In this document: piece by piece, positions 27,248 to 35,527 of the stretch
How the letters are laid out: the number at the start of each line of letters is the position of its first letter
Position numbering within the stretch: position 1 is the stretch's first letter
DNA from: Segatella cerevisiae
GTDB lineage: Bacteria; Bacteroidota; Bacteroidia; Bacteroidales; Bacteroidaceae
DNA: 64,000 bases
Assembly (NCBI RefSeq): GCF_024054555.1
Contig: NZ_JAMXLY010000015.1
Coordinates: 1 to 64,000, forward strand
Direction: 5' to 3'
Program-made: the position numbers and the translations under genes
Notes under the pieces: generated by a model
What the model was told of the DNA's origin: nothing
The model's input: the letters and a program-made list of their open reading frames with translations, nothing else
Database searches by the model: none

Positions 27248-27943
27248 TCAGGGTTCTACTTTCTTTTGGATAATGGTCAGTCCGTCTCTGACAGGAAGGA
27301 TGACTTGTTCGGCATGAGGATCATTGGCAACATAGTCATTGAATGTGCGGATTCCGGCAGTTTGGGCATCATGCTCATATTGGGGGTCGATGACATGACC
27401 GTCCCAAAGTGTATTGTCAACCAGAATAAATCCACCAGGTCTGAGGATCCGCATAACAGTTTGATAGGTCTCAATATAGGTCCGTTTGTCTCCGTCTATG
27501 AAAGCCATATCGAAGATGATGCCTGATGCAGGCGCTTCCTTGTTTGCGTCACCGATGCGAAAAATGATCTTATCGGCCACAGGAGAGCATTCTATCCAAT
27601 GGCGGGTAAAGTCTTCCATTTCGTCGTTGATCTCATAGGTATAGACCTTTCCGCCTTCAGAGAGCCCTTCTGCCATGCAGATGGCACTATATCCGCTGAA
27701 AGTCCCGACTTCGAGGATGTTCTTCGGTTGAATCATGCGGACAAACATTTTCAGCATCCTTCCCTGGAGGTATCCGCTGGCCATTCTCCCGTGAAGGGTA
27801 TGGATATTCGTGGCCCGCCAGAGATGGTATAGGTAATCGCCCTCGGGTTCACTGTGCTCGCGGATATATTGGTCCAGACGGTTGTCTTCGGGCCTTTCGT
27901 CATTGGGATTGATAAGAGAAGGTCTTTCCTGACTTGGTTTCAT
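27248..27943 (-). CDS. SAM-dependent O-methyltransferase (family 3)
   Basis: 231 residues. The SAM-binding motif I is ILEVGTFSGYSAICMAEGL; the metal-binding acidic residues are in FIDGDKRTYIETY and LVDNTLWDGHV, as in the catechol-O-methyltransferase-like family (COG4122). The N-terminus YLYHLWRATNIHTLHGRM is typical for the Bacteroidetes version. It lies 30 bases after aroQ on the minus strand and is probably cotranscribed. The substrate is unknown. Confidence 0.88.
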   Translation of the reverse strand: MKPSQERPSLINPNDERPEDNRLDQYIREHSEPEGDYLYHLWRATNIHTLHGRMASGYLQGRMLKMFVRMIQPKNILEVGTFSGYSAICMAEGLSEGGKVYTYEINDEMEDFTRHWIECSPVADKIIFRIGDANKEAPASGIIFDMAFIDGDKRTYIETYQTVMRILRPGGFILVDNTLWDGHVIDPQYEHDAQTAGIRTFNDYVANDPHAEQVILPVRDGLTIIQKKVEP

Positions 27944-27973
27944 CGGCTTGAGTGGTCTTTCAGAGAGAAGCGG

Positions 27974-28402
27974 TCATTTCTCTTTTGTTGAGAGGATTCC
28001 GGCAATGGCCAGATCATATCCTGCGAGCCCGAATCCGCAGATCGTACCCAGACAGGCACAACTGATCATCGATTGATGGCGAAATGCTTCTCTCTGGAAG
28101 ATGTTGGAAATATGCACTTCAATGACCGGACATTTCAGACTCCTGATGCAGTCTTGCAAGGCAATGCTGGTGTGCGTATAGGCACCGGCGTTCAGGACAA
28201 TGCCGTCATAGGTGAATCCGATCTCCTGCATCTTGTCGATCAATTTCCCTTCAATGTTGCTCTGATAATAGTCTATTTGTATCTCAGGGTATTTTGCCTT
28301 GAGTTTCGGAAGATAACTCTCGAAGGAGTTCTTGCCGTAGATGCCGGGTTCTCTTATACCTAGGAGATTCAAGTTCGGACCGTTGATGATTTGTATTTTC
28401 AT
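27974..28402 (-). CDS. aroQ: 3-dehydroquinate dehydratase, type II
   Basis: About 142 residues from ATG 28402 (an upstream TTG is rejected). It converts 3-dehydroquinate to 3-dehydroshikimate in aromatic amino acid synthesis. The type II signature IINGPNLNLLGIREPGIYG contains the catalytic Tyr. LNAGAYTHTSIALQDCI and VIEVHISNIFQREAFRHQS (catalytic His) follow. It is the first gene of a minus-strand pair with the O-methyltransferase and divergent from xerD. Confidence 0.95.
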   Translation of the reverse strand: MKIQIINGPNLNLLGIREPGIYGKNSFESYLPKLKAKYPEIQIDYYQSNIEGKLIDKMQEIGFTYDGIVLNAGAYTHTSIALQDCIRSLKCPVIEVHISNIFQREAFRHQSMISCACLGTICGFGLAGYDLAIAGILSTKEK

Positions 28403-28418
28403 ATTCAAAAATAAATTG

Positions 28419-28426
28419 TACCTTTG
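28419..28426 (+). promoter_or_regulatory. Candidate -7 box for xerD
   Basis: TACCTTTG on the plus strand, about 85 bases before the xerD start. A TTTG at 28390-28393 is a little too far upstream (25-base spacer). Confidence 0.45.
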
Positions 28427-28448
28427 TTCATGATTCGTTTCTCCCTTG

Positions 28449-28456
28449 CAAATATA
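28449..28456 (-). promoter_or_regulatory. Candidate -7 box for aroQ
   Basis: The minus strand reads TATATTTG, about 47 bases before the aroQ start. No clear -33 element was found. Confidence 0.45.
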
Positions 28457-28509
28457 GCGAAAAATCCTGAAAAGTGGGTGGAAGAGATGAAAACTGTTGA
28501 GGTTTGATA

Positions 28510-29445
28510 ATGGAAAAGAATTCTTCGAAAGAAATGCTGAAAGGTTATCTGAGATACCTGAAACTCGAAAGGAGTTATTCTCCCAATACAGTTGAGGCTT
28601 ATCATCGGGATGTCCTGCTCCTCCTGAGTTTTCTAGAGAAGAAGGGGATGCGTCCGGTTGAGGTACAACTTGAAGATTTGGAGCAATTTTCGGCCGGTTT
28701 GCATGATCTTGGGGAGAGTCCCCGGTCTCAGGCGCGGATCTTGTGCGGTGTGCGCTCTTTCTACCGGTATCTGCAACTGGACGGTTACTTGAAAGATGAC
28801 CCCTCTGAACTCCTGGAGTCTCCCAGAGTGGGTGAACACCTGCCGGAATACCTGACTACTCAGGAAGTGGATCAGTTGGAAGCCTCTATCGATCTCAGCA
28901 AATGGGAGGGACAGCGCAACAAGGCCATCATCGAAGTCCTGTTCTCTTGCGGACTTCGTGTGTCTGAACTGGTCAACCTGCAGTTTTCCAATCTCTATCT
29001 GGATGAAAAATTCGTCAGGGTGATCGGGAAAGGAAATAAGGAGCGTTTGGTGCCGATCTCCGATATGGCAATCAAGGAACTGAACCTGTGGTTCGTTGAC
29101 CGTCGCCAGATGAATATACAGCCTGGTGAAGAGGGATATGTCTTCCTGAATCGCCGGGGACATCACCTCACACGCGTGATGGTCCTCATCATGATAAAAA
29201 GGCAAGCTCGGGAGGCCGGCATACAGAAGACGATCTCTCCGCATACCCTTCGGCATTCCTTTGCTACGGCTTTGTTGAAGGGCGGTGCAGACCTGCGGGC
29301 CATACAGGCCATGTTGGGACATGAAGATATCGGGACGACAGAGATTTACACGCATCTTGAGACTTCAGACCTGAGGCGGGAAATCCTTCAGCATCATCCG
29401 AGAAACCAAAAGCCTTTTCCGCCTTATCGGAAAGATGGAAATTGA
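28510..29445 (+). CDS. xerD: Tyrosine recombinase XerD
   Basis: About 311 residues from ATG 28510 (the TTG at 28504 is less likely). It resolves chromosome dimers at dif with XerC. The N-terminal SAM-like core-binding domain is YLRYLKLERSYSPNTVEAYHRDV. The catalytic set Arg (FSCGLRVSELV), His-x-x-Arg (SPHTLRHSFATALL), His (LGHEDIG) and Tyr (TTEIYTH) is complete. Length and position next to housekeeping genes favour the chromosomal Xer enzyme rather than a phage or transposon integrase. Confidence 0.92.
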   Translation: MEKNSSKEMLKGYLRYLKLERSYSPNTVEAYHRDVLLLLSFLEKKGMRPVEVQLEDLEQFSAGLHDLGESPRSQARILCGVRSFYRYLQLDGYLKDDPSELLESPRVGEHLPEYLTTQEVDQLEASIDLSKWEGQRNKAIIEVLFSCGLRVSELVNLQFSNLYLDEKFVRVIGKGNKERLVPISDMAIKELNLWFVDRRQMNIQPGEEGYVFLNRRGHHLTRVMVLIMIKRQAREAGIQKTISPHTLRHSFATALLKGGADLRAIQAMLGHEDIGTTEIYTHLETSDLRREILQHHPRNQKPFPPYRKDGN

Positions 29446-29450
29446 TCTGT

Positions 29451-29490
29451 AAAGTCCGTTCTCTGTTTTTTTAGTCGCCTTGGACTTTTT
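29451..29490 (+). terminator. Possible terminator after xerD
   Basis: AAAGTCC (29451-29457) pairs with GGACTTT (29482-29488) across a 24-base loop and is followed by T. The stem is short, so support is weak. Confidence 0.4.
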
Positions 29491-29534
29491 ATATGTGGAT
29501 TATTCCGGATTTGGTTTTAAAAAGGGGTAAACGG

Positions 29535-29565
29535 TTTGTGATTACCCGGAAAATTCGTAACTTTG
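29535..29565 (+). promoter_or_regulatory. metK operon promoter
   Basis: TAACTTTG (29558-29565) with TTTG (29535-29538) and a 19-base spacer, about 36 bases before the metK ATG. The short leader leaves no room for a known SAM riboswitch. Confidence 0.75.
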
Positions 29566-29601
29566 CACGATTAAAAGGTACAATATAAAATTAGAGAAAA
29601 T

Positions 29602-30858
29602 ATGTCATATTTATTTTCATCAGAATCTGTTTCGGAAGGCCATCCTGATAAGGTGTGCGATCAGATTTCTGATGCTTTACTCGACCAGTTCCTTGTCTAT
29701 GATAAGAATGCGCGTTGCGCTATTGAGACTTTCGCCACTACCGGCCAGGTCATTGTCATGGGGGAAGTGAGTTCGAAGACCTATATAGATTTGCAGACGG
29801 TTACCCGTAATACTATAAAGCGTATTGGTTATACAAAATCGGAATATCAGTTTGACGGTGACTCTTGTGGCTTCCTTTCTGCCATTCACGAGCAAAGCCC
29901 TGATATTATGCGGGGTGTCCTTCGGGATAAGGAAGAAGACCAGGGCGCAGGCGATCAGGGTATGATGTTCGGTTATGCGACGAACGAGACAGAGAATGAG
30001 ATGCCTGTGACACTCGATCTGGCTCATTTGATCATGAAGACGCTCGCTGATATCCGAAAGGAAGGGACATTGATGCCTTATCTCCGTCCTGATTCCAAAT
30101 GTCAGGTGACAGTAGAATATAGCGATGACAATATTCCGCAGCGGATCGATACGATAGTCGTTTCCACTCAGCATGATGAGTTTGATCAGAATGATTCCAG
30201 AATGTTGTCCAAGATCAAGGATGACGTGCTCCATATCCTGATCCCTGAAGTCAAGAAGCGTTGCGGGGCGAAGACCTTGGCACTCTTTAACGACAAGATC
30301 AAGTATTTCGTTAACCCTACGGGCAAGTTTGTCATCGGAGGGCCTCATGGAGATACGGGTCTGACAGGGCGTAAGATCATCGTAGACACCTATGGCGGTA
30401 AAGGCGCTCATGGAGGAGGCTCGTTTTCAGGAAAGGATCCTTCTAAAGTGGACCGTTCTGCCACTTATGCCGCTCGCTACATTGCTAAAAATATGGTCGC
30501 TGCAGGTGTTGCAGATGAGATGCTGGTCCAATTGGCTTATGCCATCGGCATCGCAGAACCGGTGAGCGTCTATGTGAATACGTATGGCAGGAGCCACGTG
30601 AAGATGTCAGACGGGGAGATTGCCCGGAAGATCCTTCAGATGTATGACTTGCGGCCGAAGGTCATTGAGCGCGTCTTGAAATTGCGCCAACCGATGTATT
30701 TCGAGACGGCTTCCTACGGACATATGGGACGTAAGAATGAGATCGTGAAAAAGGTGTTTACTTCCCGTTATCATGAAACGAAGACAATGGAAGTGGAACT
30801 CTTCACGTGGGAAAAACTCGATCAGGTAGAAAGAATTAAAAAGGAATTTGGTTTATAA
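29602..30858 (+). CDS. metK: S-adenosylmethionine synthase
   Basis: 418 residues; makes SAM from methionine and ATP. Visible motifs are the N-terminal SESVSEGHPDKVCDQISDA, the GAGDQGMMFGYATNET loop (Mg/ATP), and GGKGAHGGGSFSGKDPSKVD (phosphate-binding). The length is slightly above the E. coli enzyme, as usual in Bacteroidetes. It is first gene of the run metK-DUF4271-hemD-rnpA-yidD, with gaps of only a few bases. Confidence 0.97.
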   Translation: MSYLFSSESVSEGHPDKVCDQISDALLDQFLVYDKNARCAIETFATTGQVIVMGEVSSKTYIDLQTVTRNTIKRIGYTKSEYQFDGDSCGFLSAIHEQSPDIMRGVLRDKEEDQGAGDQGMMFGYATNETENEMPVTLDLAHLIMKTLADIRKEGTLMPYLRPDSKCQVTVEYSDDNIPQRIDTIVVSTQHDEFDQNDSRMLSKIKDDVLHILIPEVKKRCGAKTLALFNDKIKYFVNPTGKFVIGGPHGDTGLTGRKIIVDTYGGKGAHGGGSFSGKDPSKVDRSATYAARYIAKNMVAAGVADEMLVQLAYAIGIAEPVSVYVNTYGRSHVKMSDGEIARKILQMYDLRPKVIERVLKLRQPMYFETASYGHMGRKNEIVKKVFTSRYHETKTMEVELFTWEKLDQVERIKKEFGL

Positions 30859-30861
30859 TCT

Positions 30862-31878
30862 ATGGCATTAGCGGGTTCCATGACGCTCTTTTCGACTCCG
30901 AAGCATGGCTTCCATGGCGTGCAGCGGGCGCAGCATCAACTGACTCCTGCACAGGTGTTGAAGTGGTTGCCTAAGACTGCCACTCCTGAGCAACAGGATT
31001 CGGCCATTCAGCGGTATATTCATCCGGGAATGGTGCATTGGAGCAATATGCCGGATACGCTTCATCTTCCGGGACAAGAGGTGGGGAAGAGTTTGAAGAA
31101 TGTCATCCTTCCAACCTACTATAAGGAATCCTTTTTCTCTAAAGATTCCATGTTTCATCCTGAACTCCCGGGAGGCAGATTAGGTGTGGCAGGTGATCCT
31201 GTTCCCTATACGATTGCAGGGGATGATCTGCTGACAGCTTTACTGTTGGGTTGCTTCATCCTGGCAGGCGTCGCTTTCGCTAAATGCCGCACATTCTTTT
31301 ACAGTCAGGCAAAGAATTTCTTCTTCCCGCCACGGATGGAGCAGACTGCGATGCCGGAAACATCGAATGAATTCAGATTCCAGTTCTTCTTCATCCTCCA
31401 GACGTGTCTGCTTTTTGCTCTCACGTTCTTCCTGTATACTCGTTCCGTTTTCGGTGATACTTTTACGATTTCTAGATATAAGATCATCGGAATATATACA
31501 GGGGTACTGGCTGTCTATTTCCTGTTGAAAGGTTTGGTCTATTGGTTTATCAACTGGATCTTTTTCGAGAAACGGAGGAATGTGCAATGGCTTCATGCTT
31601 ATTTCTTCCTGACCTCTATGGAGGGAGTCGCACTCTTCCCGATGATCATGCTGATGGCCTATTTCGGACTGCCACTGGAGTGGGGGGTGATATATGCCGG
31701 TATTATAGTCGCATTATTCAAATTGTTTACATTCTACAAGACGTATATCATCTTTTTCAGGAGAATCAGTGCCATTCTGCAAAATATTTTGTACTTTTGT
31801 ATGCTTGAAGTCATCCCCATGATAGTCTTATGGGGCATTTGGAAGATGATTGGTAATGAAATGAAAATAACTTTTTAG
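30862..31878 (+). CDS. DUF4271 integral membrane protein
   Basis: 338 residues. The N-terminal 120 residues are soluble and polar, with no signal peptide. At least five hydrophobic helices follow (for instance LLTALLLGCFILAGVAFA, FFILQTCLLFALTFFLYTRS, IIGIYTGVLAVYFLLKGLVY, LEVIPMIVLWGIWKMIG). This matches DUF4271, a Bacteroidetes membrane family regularly found upstream of hemD. It starts 3 bases after metK. No function is known. Confidence 0.82.
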   Translation: MALAGSMTLFSTPKHGFHGVQRAQHQLTPAQVLKWLPKTATPEQQDSAIQRYIHPGMVHWSNMPDTLHLPGQEVGKSLKNVILPTYYKESFFSKDSMFHPELPGGRLGVAGDPVPYTIAGDDLLTALLLGCFILAGVAFAKCRTFFYSQAKNFFFPPRMEQTAMPETSNEFRFQFFFILQTCLLFALTFFLYTRSVFGDTFTISRYKIIGIYTGVLAVYFLLKGLVYWFINWIFFEKRRNVQWLHAYFFLTSMEGVALFPMIMLMAYFGLPLEWGVIYAGIIVALFKLFTFYKTYIIFFRRISAILQNILYFCMLEVIPMIVLWGIWKMIGNEMKITF

Positions 31879-31883
31879 GACAG

Positions 31884-32639
31884 ATGATAAAGAAAATTTT
31901 GGTTTCTCAGCCCCAGCCAACAAGCGAAAAGTCTCCTTACTACGACTTGGAAAAAACGTTTAAAGTGCATTGCGTCTTTCGCCCTTTCTTCAAAGTTGAA
32001 GGACTCTCTGCAAGAGAATTCCGCCAGCAGAAAGTAAACTTGTTGAATTATACAGCCGTTGTTTTTACATCTCGACATGCCATTGACAATTATTTCAAAC
32101 TGGCTAAGGAAATGCGGATTACAATTCCAGAAGATATGAAGTATTTCTGTGTAATAGAGACCATTGCACTTTATATCCAGAAATATGTTCCTTATCATAA
32201 GCGAAAAGTCTTTTTCGGTAATACCGGTAAAATAGACGATCTTATCCCCTTGATGCTCAAGCACAAGGCTGAAAAGTTCCTTGTTCCTCTGAGTAGTGTC
32301 AACAGCGGCAAGATCGCACGGCTGTTGGATGAAAAGAAACTGAATCATACCGAGTGTGTGATGTATCGTACGGTGAGCAATGATTTTACAGAGGAGGAGA
32401 AAAAGAGCTTCGATTTTGATATGATCGTATTCTTCAGTCCTACAGGTGTAAAGGCATTGAAGCAGAATTTCCCTGACATGGTGCAGGGTGATCTTCATAT
32501 CGCAGCTTTTGGACCGGCAACGGCAAAGACGGTCAAAGAAGAGGGCTATCGCCTGGATCTTCAGGCTCCTTCAGCAGAGCATCCGTCTATGACCAGTGCC
32601 CTGGATGCTTATCTGAAAAAAGAAAATAAGAAAAAATAA
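31884..32639 (+). CDS. hemD: Uroporphyrinogen-III synthase family protein
   Basis: 251 residues with the two-lobed HemD pattern. Lobe one begins KILVSQPQPTSEKSPYYDL with VVFTSRHAIDNYF. Lobe two has FFSPTGVKALKQNFPDM and IAAFGPATAKTVKEEGY. HemD enzymes close the tetrapyrrole ring in heme/cobamide synthesis and are poorly conserved, so assignment rests on these spaced motifs. It starts 5 bases after the DUF4271 gene. Other heme genes are not nearby, and some Bacteroidales lack the full heme pathway, so its physiological role is not certain. Confidence 0.8.
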   Translation: MIKKILVSQPQPTSEKSPYYDLEKTFKVHCVFRPFFKVEGLSAREFRQQKVNLLNYTAVVFTSRHAIDNYFKLAKEMRITIPEDMKYFCVIETIALYIQKYVPYHKRKVFFGNTGKIDDLIPLMLKHKAEKFLVPLSSVNSGKIARLLDEKKLNHTECVMYRTVSNDFTEEEKKSFDFDMIVFFSPTGVKALKQNFPDMVQGDLHIAAFGPATAKTVKEEGYRLDLQAPSAEHPSMTSALDAYLKKENKKK

Positions 32640-32646
32640 ATCTGTC

Positions 32647-33045
32647 ATGTCCGAAGGATCGCTTACATTCCGTAAGAATGAGCGGCTCTATGGCAAACTG
32701 CTGATAGACCAACTCTTTTCGAAGGGCAACAGATGTTCTCTTGCTGCTTTCCCTCTAAGGGTGGTGTATCGCGTCAGAGATCGCATTGACGGGGAATTGC
32801 CTGAACGGGTGTTGATCAGTGTCCCCAAGCGTTGTTTCAAAAGGGCGGTCAAGCGCAATCGCGTGAAGAGACAGATTCGGGAAGCTTTTCGGAAAAACAA
32901 ACAGATCTTGCTCCAAAATTTGCCGGAGCAATCTGGAAGTCAGATATTGATGGCATTCCTTTGGCAGGATACGCGTCTGCATGATACGGCAGAAATAGAG
33001 AAAAAAGTGATATCCTTGCTCCAGCAGATGAGTGAACGGATATGA
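32647..33045 (+). CDS. rnpA: Ribonuclease P protein component
   Basis: 132 residues, basic. The RNR signature [18 protein letters not shown] is intact, and the start [22 protein letters not shown] is typical. It partners the RNase P RNA in tRNA 5'-end processing. It overlaps yidD by 4 bases (ATGA). rpmH, the usual upstream neighbour in other phyla, is absent here, with hemD instead. Confidence 0.95.
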   Translation: MSEGSLTFRKNERLYGKLLIDQLFSKGNRCSLAAFPLRVVYRVRDRIDGELPERVLISVPKRCFKRAVKRNRVKRQIREAFRKNKQILLQNLPEQSGSQILMAFLWQDTRLHDTAEIEKKVISLLQQMSERI

Positions 33046-33317
33046 TAAAGGGCTTTAGAGGGATAGTAACCGTAATAAAGGTGATCTTTCACCTGATATC
33101 CAGACTGATAACCTGGGTGTTGGTATTACCTGTTCTCTTTTATCAGAAAGTGATCTCTCCGTTTACTCCTCCTACTTGCCGGTTTACCCCGACTTGTTCG
33201 GAATATACGCGACAGGCTTTGTTGAAATACGGACCGCTTAAAGGACTGTATCTGGCGATAAGAAGAATACTGCGTTGTAATCCCTGGGGAGGCTCCGGAT
33301 ATGATCCGGTACCGTAA
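33042..33317 (+). CDS. yidD: Membrane protein insertion efficiency factor YidD
   Basis: 91 residues. The amphipathic N-terminus is followed by the conserved core [20 protein letters not shown], then [19 protein letters not shown] and the closing [13 protein letters not shown]. The start codon overlaps the rnpA stop. It assists YidC-dependent membrane insertion; yidC itself is not in the window. Confidence 0.95.
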   Translation: MIKGFRGIVTVIKVIFHLISRLITWVLVLPVLFYQKVISPFTPPTCRFTPTCSEYTRQALLKYGPLKGLYLAIRRILRCNPWGGSGYDPVP

Positions 33318-33452
33318 GTGCGGTTTTTTCGGGGATAGTATTTCGCCTTCGGGGCATACAACTGTTGAGAGGGCTGGGGACTGTTCTGTTTCTGATGCGC
33401 TCTCCTTAATTAGAAAAAAGATAATAAACGATATAAAAATAAGAATCATACG

Positions 33453-34754
33453 ATGGCAAAAGATTTTGTTGAGGAATTGAAGTGGCGTGGAATGTTGGCA
33501 CAGATCATGCCGGGGACGGAAGAACTCTTACAGAAAGAGAGGGTGTCTGCTTATCTGGGTACGGATCCTACTGCTGATTCCCTGCATATCGGACACCTTT
33601 GCGGTATCATGATGCTCCGCCACTTGCAAGCCTGCGGACATCAACCTTTCCTGCTTCTTGGAGGTGCTACGGGTATGATTGGCGATCCTTCCGGCAAAAG
33701 CCAGGAGCGTAATCTCCTTAATGCTGATACCTTATACCATAATCAGGAATGTATTAAAAAACAGGTCTCTAAATTCCTGGATTTTGACAGCAATGAACCT
33801 AATAGGGCAGAACTGGTCAATAATTATGACTGGATGAAGGATTATTCCTTCCTGGATTTTGTCCGCGATGTGGGCAAACATATCACAGTCAACTATATGA
33901 TGGCTAAGGAGAGCGTTCAGAAACGCTTGAATGGCGAAGCTCGCGACGGTCTCTCTTTCACGGAGTTTACTTACCAACTCCTGCAGGGCTATGACTTCCT
34001 TTGGCTTTATCAGCATAAGGGCGTCAAACTCCAGATGGGGGGAAATGACCAATGGGGAAATATGACGACTGGTACTGAACTGATCCGTCGTACCTTGGGC
34101 ATTGAAGCACAGGCTTACTGTCTGACTTGCCCGCTGATCACGAAGGCTGACGGTAAGAAATTCGGAAAGACGGAGAGCGGAAATGTATGGCTGGACAGAA
34201 ACCGGACGACCCCTTATGCTTTCTATCAGTTTTGGCTCAATGTCAGTGATGTAGATGCCGAAAAATATATCAAGATATTTACGTCATTGGAGCGGCCGGA
34301 AATAGATGCATTGATTGCCACGCATCGCCAGGATCCCGGACAACGCATTCTGCAGAAGAAACTTGCAGAGGAAGTGACGACGATGGTTCATTCCAAGGAG
34401 GATCTGCAGATGGCAATTGCTGCGAGTCGTATCTTGTTTGGGAAATCCACAAAAGATGATCTGGCCCAACTCGATGAAAATACTTTGCTGGATGTGTTCA
34501 AAGGGGTTCCTCATTATGAACTCTCGAAAGATAACCTTGGAGGTACGGCTGTCGAATTGCTGAATAAGGAAGGAATGGCTATATTCCAGAGTAAGGGTGA
34601 TATGCGCAAACTCGTGAAGGGTGGCGGCGTATCCTTGAACAAAGAGAAACTGCAGGCTTTTGACCGTCCCATTACATCTGAAGATTTAATCGACGGTAAA
34701 TATCTGTTGGTGCAAAGGGGTAAGAAGAATTATTTCCTGATTACCGTGAAGTGA
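33453..34754 (+). CDS. tyrS: Tyrosine-tRNA ligase
   Basis: 433 residues. Class I synthetase motifs are HIGH ([10 protein letters not shown]) and the KFGKT version of KMSKS ([15 protein letters not shown]); [21 protein letters not shown] lies between them. The C-terminal S4-like RNA-binding domain is [19 protein letters not shown] onward. It lies about 135 bases after yidD, so it may be read through from the metK operon or have its own promoter, which was not recognised. A tRNA gene follows but is for Gln, not Tyr. Confidence 0.96.
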   Translation: MAKDFVEELKWRGMLAQIMPGTEELLQKERVSAYLGTDPTADSLHIGHLCGIMMLRHLQACGHQPFLLLGGATGMIGDPSGKSQERNLLNADTLYHNQECIKKQVSKFLDFDSNEPNRAELVNNYDWMKDYSFLDFVRDVGKHITVNYMMAKESVQKRLNGEARDGLSFTEFTYQLLQGYDFLWLYQHKGVKLQMGGNDQWGNMTTGTELIRRTLGIEAQAYCLTCPLITKADGKKFGKTESGNVWLDRNRTTPYAFYQFWLNVSDVDAEKYIKIFTSLERPEIDALIATHRQDPGQRILQKKLAEEVTTMVHSKEDLQMAIAASRILFGKSTKDDLAQLDENTLLDVFKGVPHYELSKDNLGGTAVELLNKEGMAIFQSKGDMRKLVKGGGVSLNKEKLQAFDRPITSEDLIDGKYLLVQRGKKNYFLITVK

Positions 34755-34840
34755 CTTATCAGTTGACCGGCATGTCTTCCTTTTGAGTTGGAGCTTGACT
34801 GATGGACATGACTGGAGGACTGCAAAAAAGATTATAAAAA

Positions 34841-34872
34841 TTTGGTAGTAGCGCAAAAAAGTGCTAACTTTG
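34841..34872 (+). promoter_or_regulatory. tRNA-Gln promoter
   Basis: TAACTTTG (34865-34872) and TTTG (34841-34844) are separated by 20 bases, ending 18 bases before the tRNA. It is one of the clearest promoters in the window. Confidence 0.8.
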
Positions 34873-34890
34873 CCGCGTAAATCATAAGAT

Positions 34891-34961
34891 TGTCCCATGG
34901 TGTAATGGTAGCACTACAGTTTTTGGTTCTGTCAGCGGTGGTTCGAATCCGCCTAGGACAA
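34891..34961 (+). tRNA. tRNA-Gln (TTG anticodon)
   Basis: The 71-base cloverleaf has an acceptor arm TGTCCCA with TAGGACA (one C-A mismatch), anticodon loop TTTTGGT giving TTG, and T-arm GGTGG-TTCGAAT-CCGCC. CCA is not encoded. It is flanked by a good promoter and a terminator. Confidence 0.93.
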
Positions 34962-35527
34962 CAATAAGATGGCTGAACTGTCAAGAAAAGCAGTTTAGCC
35001 TTTTTTGTTTCTGTATACCAGTGTATATCTCTCGGATTTTCCTTTCGTTTTCATCTTTTTTCTTTATTGTTTGTCAATAAAAATTTGGATAATCAACTTG
35101 AATTCATTATATTTACATTTGAACAATTAAGTTTGATGTGCAGCGCTTTAGCAAGTAAATGTTCAGCTTTCTCTGCTGATGAGTAAGGGCAACCTGAATG
35201 TTTGCAATTTATAAATAAAGAGGTGAAGTGCTTTATGCGTCAGACAGAACCTTAATGATTAGGTCCTCTGAATTAATCCTGACTGAATGAAATCCTTTTC
35301 TCTTGAGTGATGAATCCTGATAGAAATCTTCTTTCGCTATTTCTGCAGAAGATAAGGTGAAACGGATAGTAACGGAGCATTGGTGCTGTCCGATCCTTTC
35401 ACTTCGTTGAATATCTGGGAATGTGAGGACGGGAGACAACAAGAGGAGCGAGTTGATATCTCATCATGCGTACGGAGTTTACAGTCGGTTATTGCTAATA
35501 GAATTACTTAATTCAAAAATACATTTC
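34962..35527. other. Intergenic region between tRNA-Gln and GH3 gene
   Basis: Contains the tRNA terminator at its left end. A TACATTTG box at 35114-35121 could be a -7 element, but no -33 is correctly spaced. No gene is credited; the 69-codon minus-strand frame at 35233-35442 has no recognisable features. Confidence 0.5.
34971..35006 (+). terminator. Terminator after tRNA-Gln
   Basis: GGCTGAACTG (34971-34980) pairs with CAGTTTAGCC (34991-35000; one G-T pair), followed by six T. Confidence 0.88.

Noticed and set aside
28510-29445. Tyrosine recombinase as sign of a mobile element or invertible fimbrial promoter
   Set aside because: Its motifs and housekeeping neighbours fit chromosomal XerD; no inverted repeats flank the fimbrial genes and the gene is 16 kb away.
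29446-29601. Possible SAM riboswitch before metK
   Set aside because: The promoter lies at 29535-29565, leaving about 36 leader bases, too short for a known SAM riboswitch.
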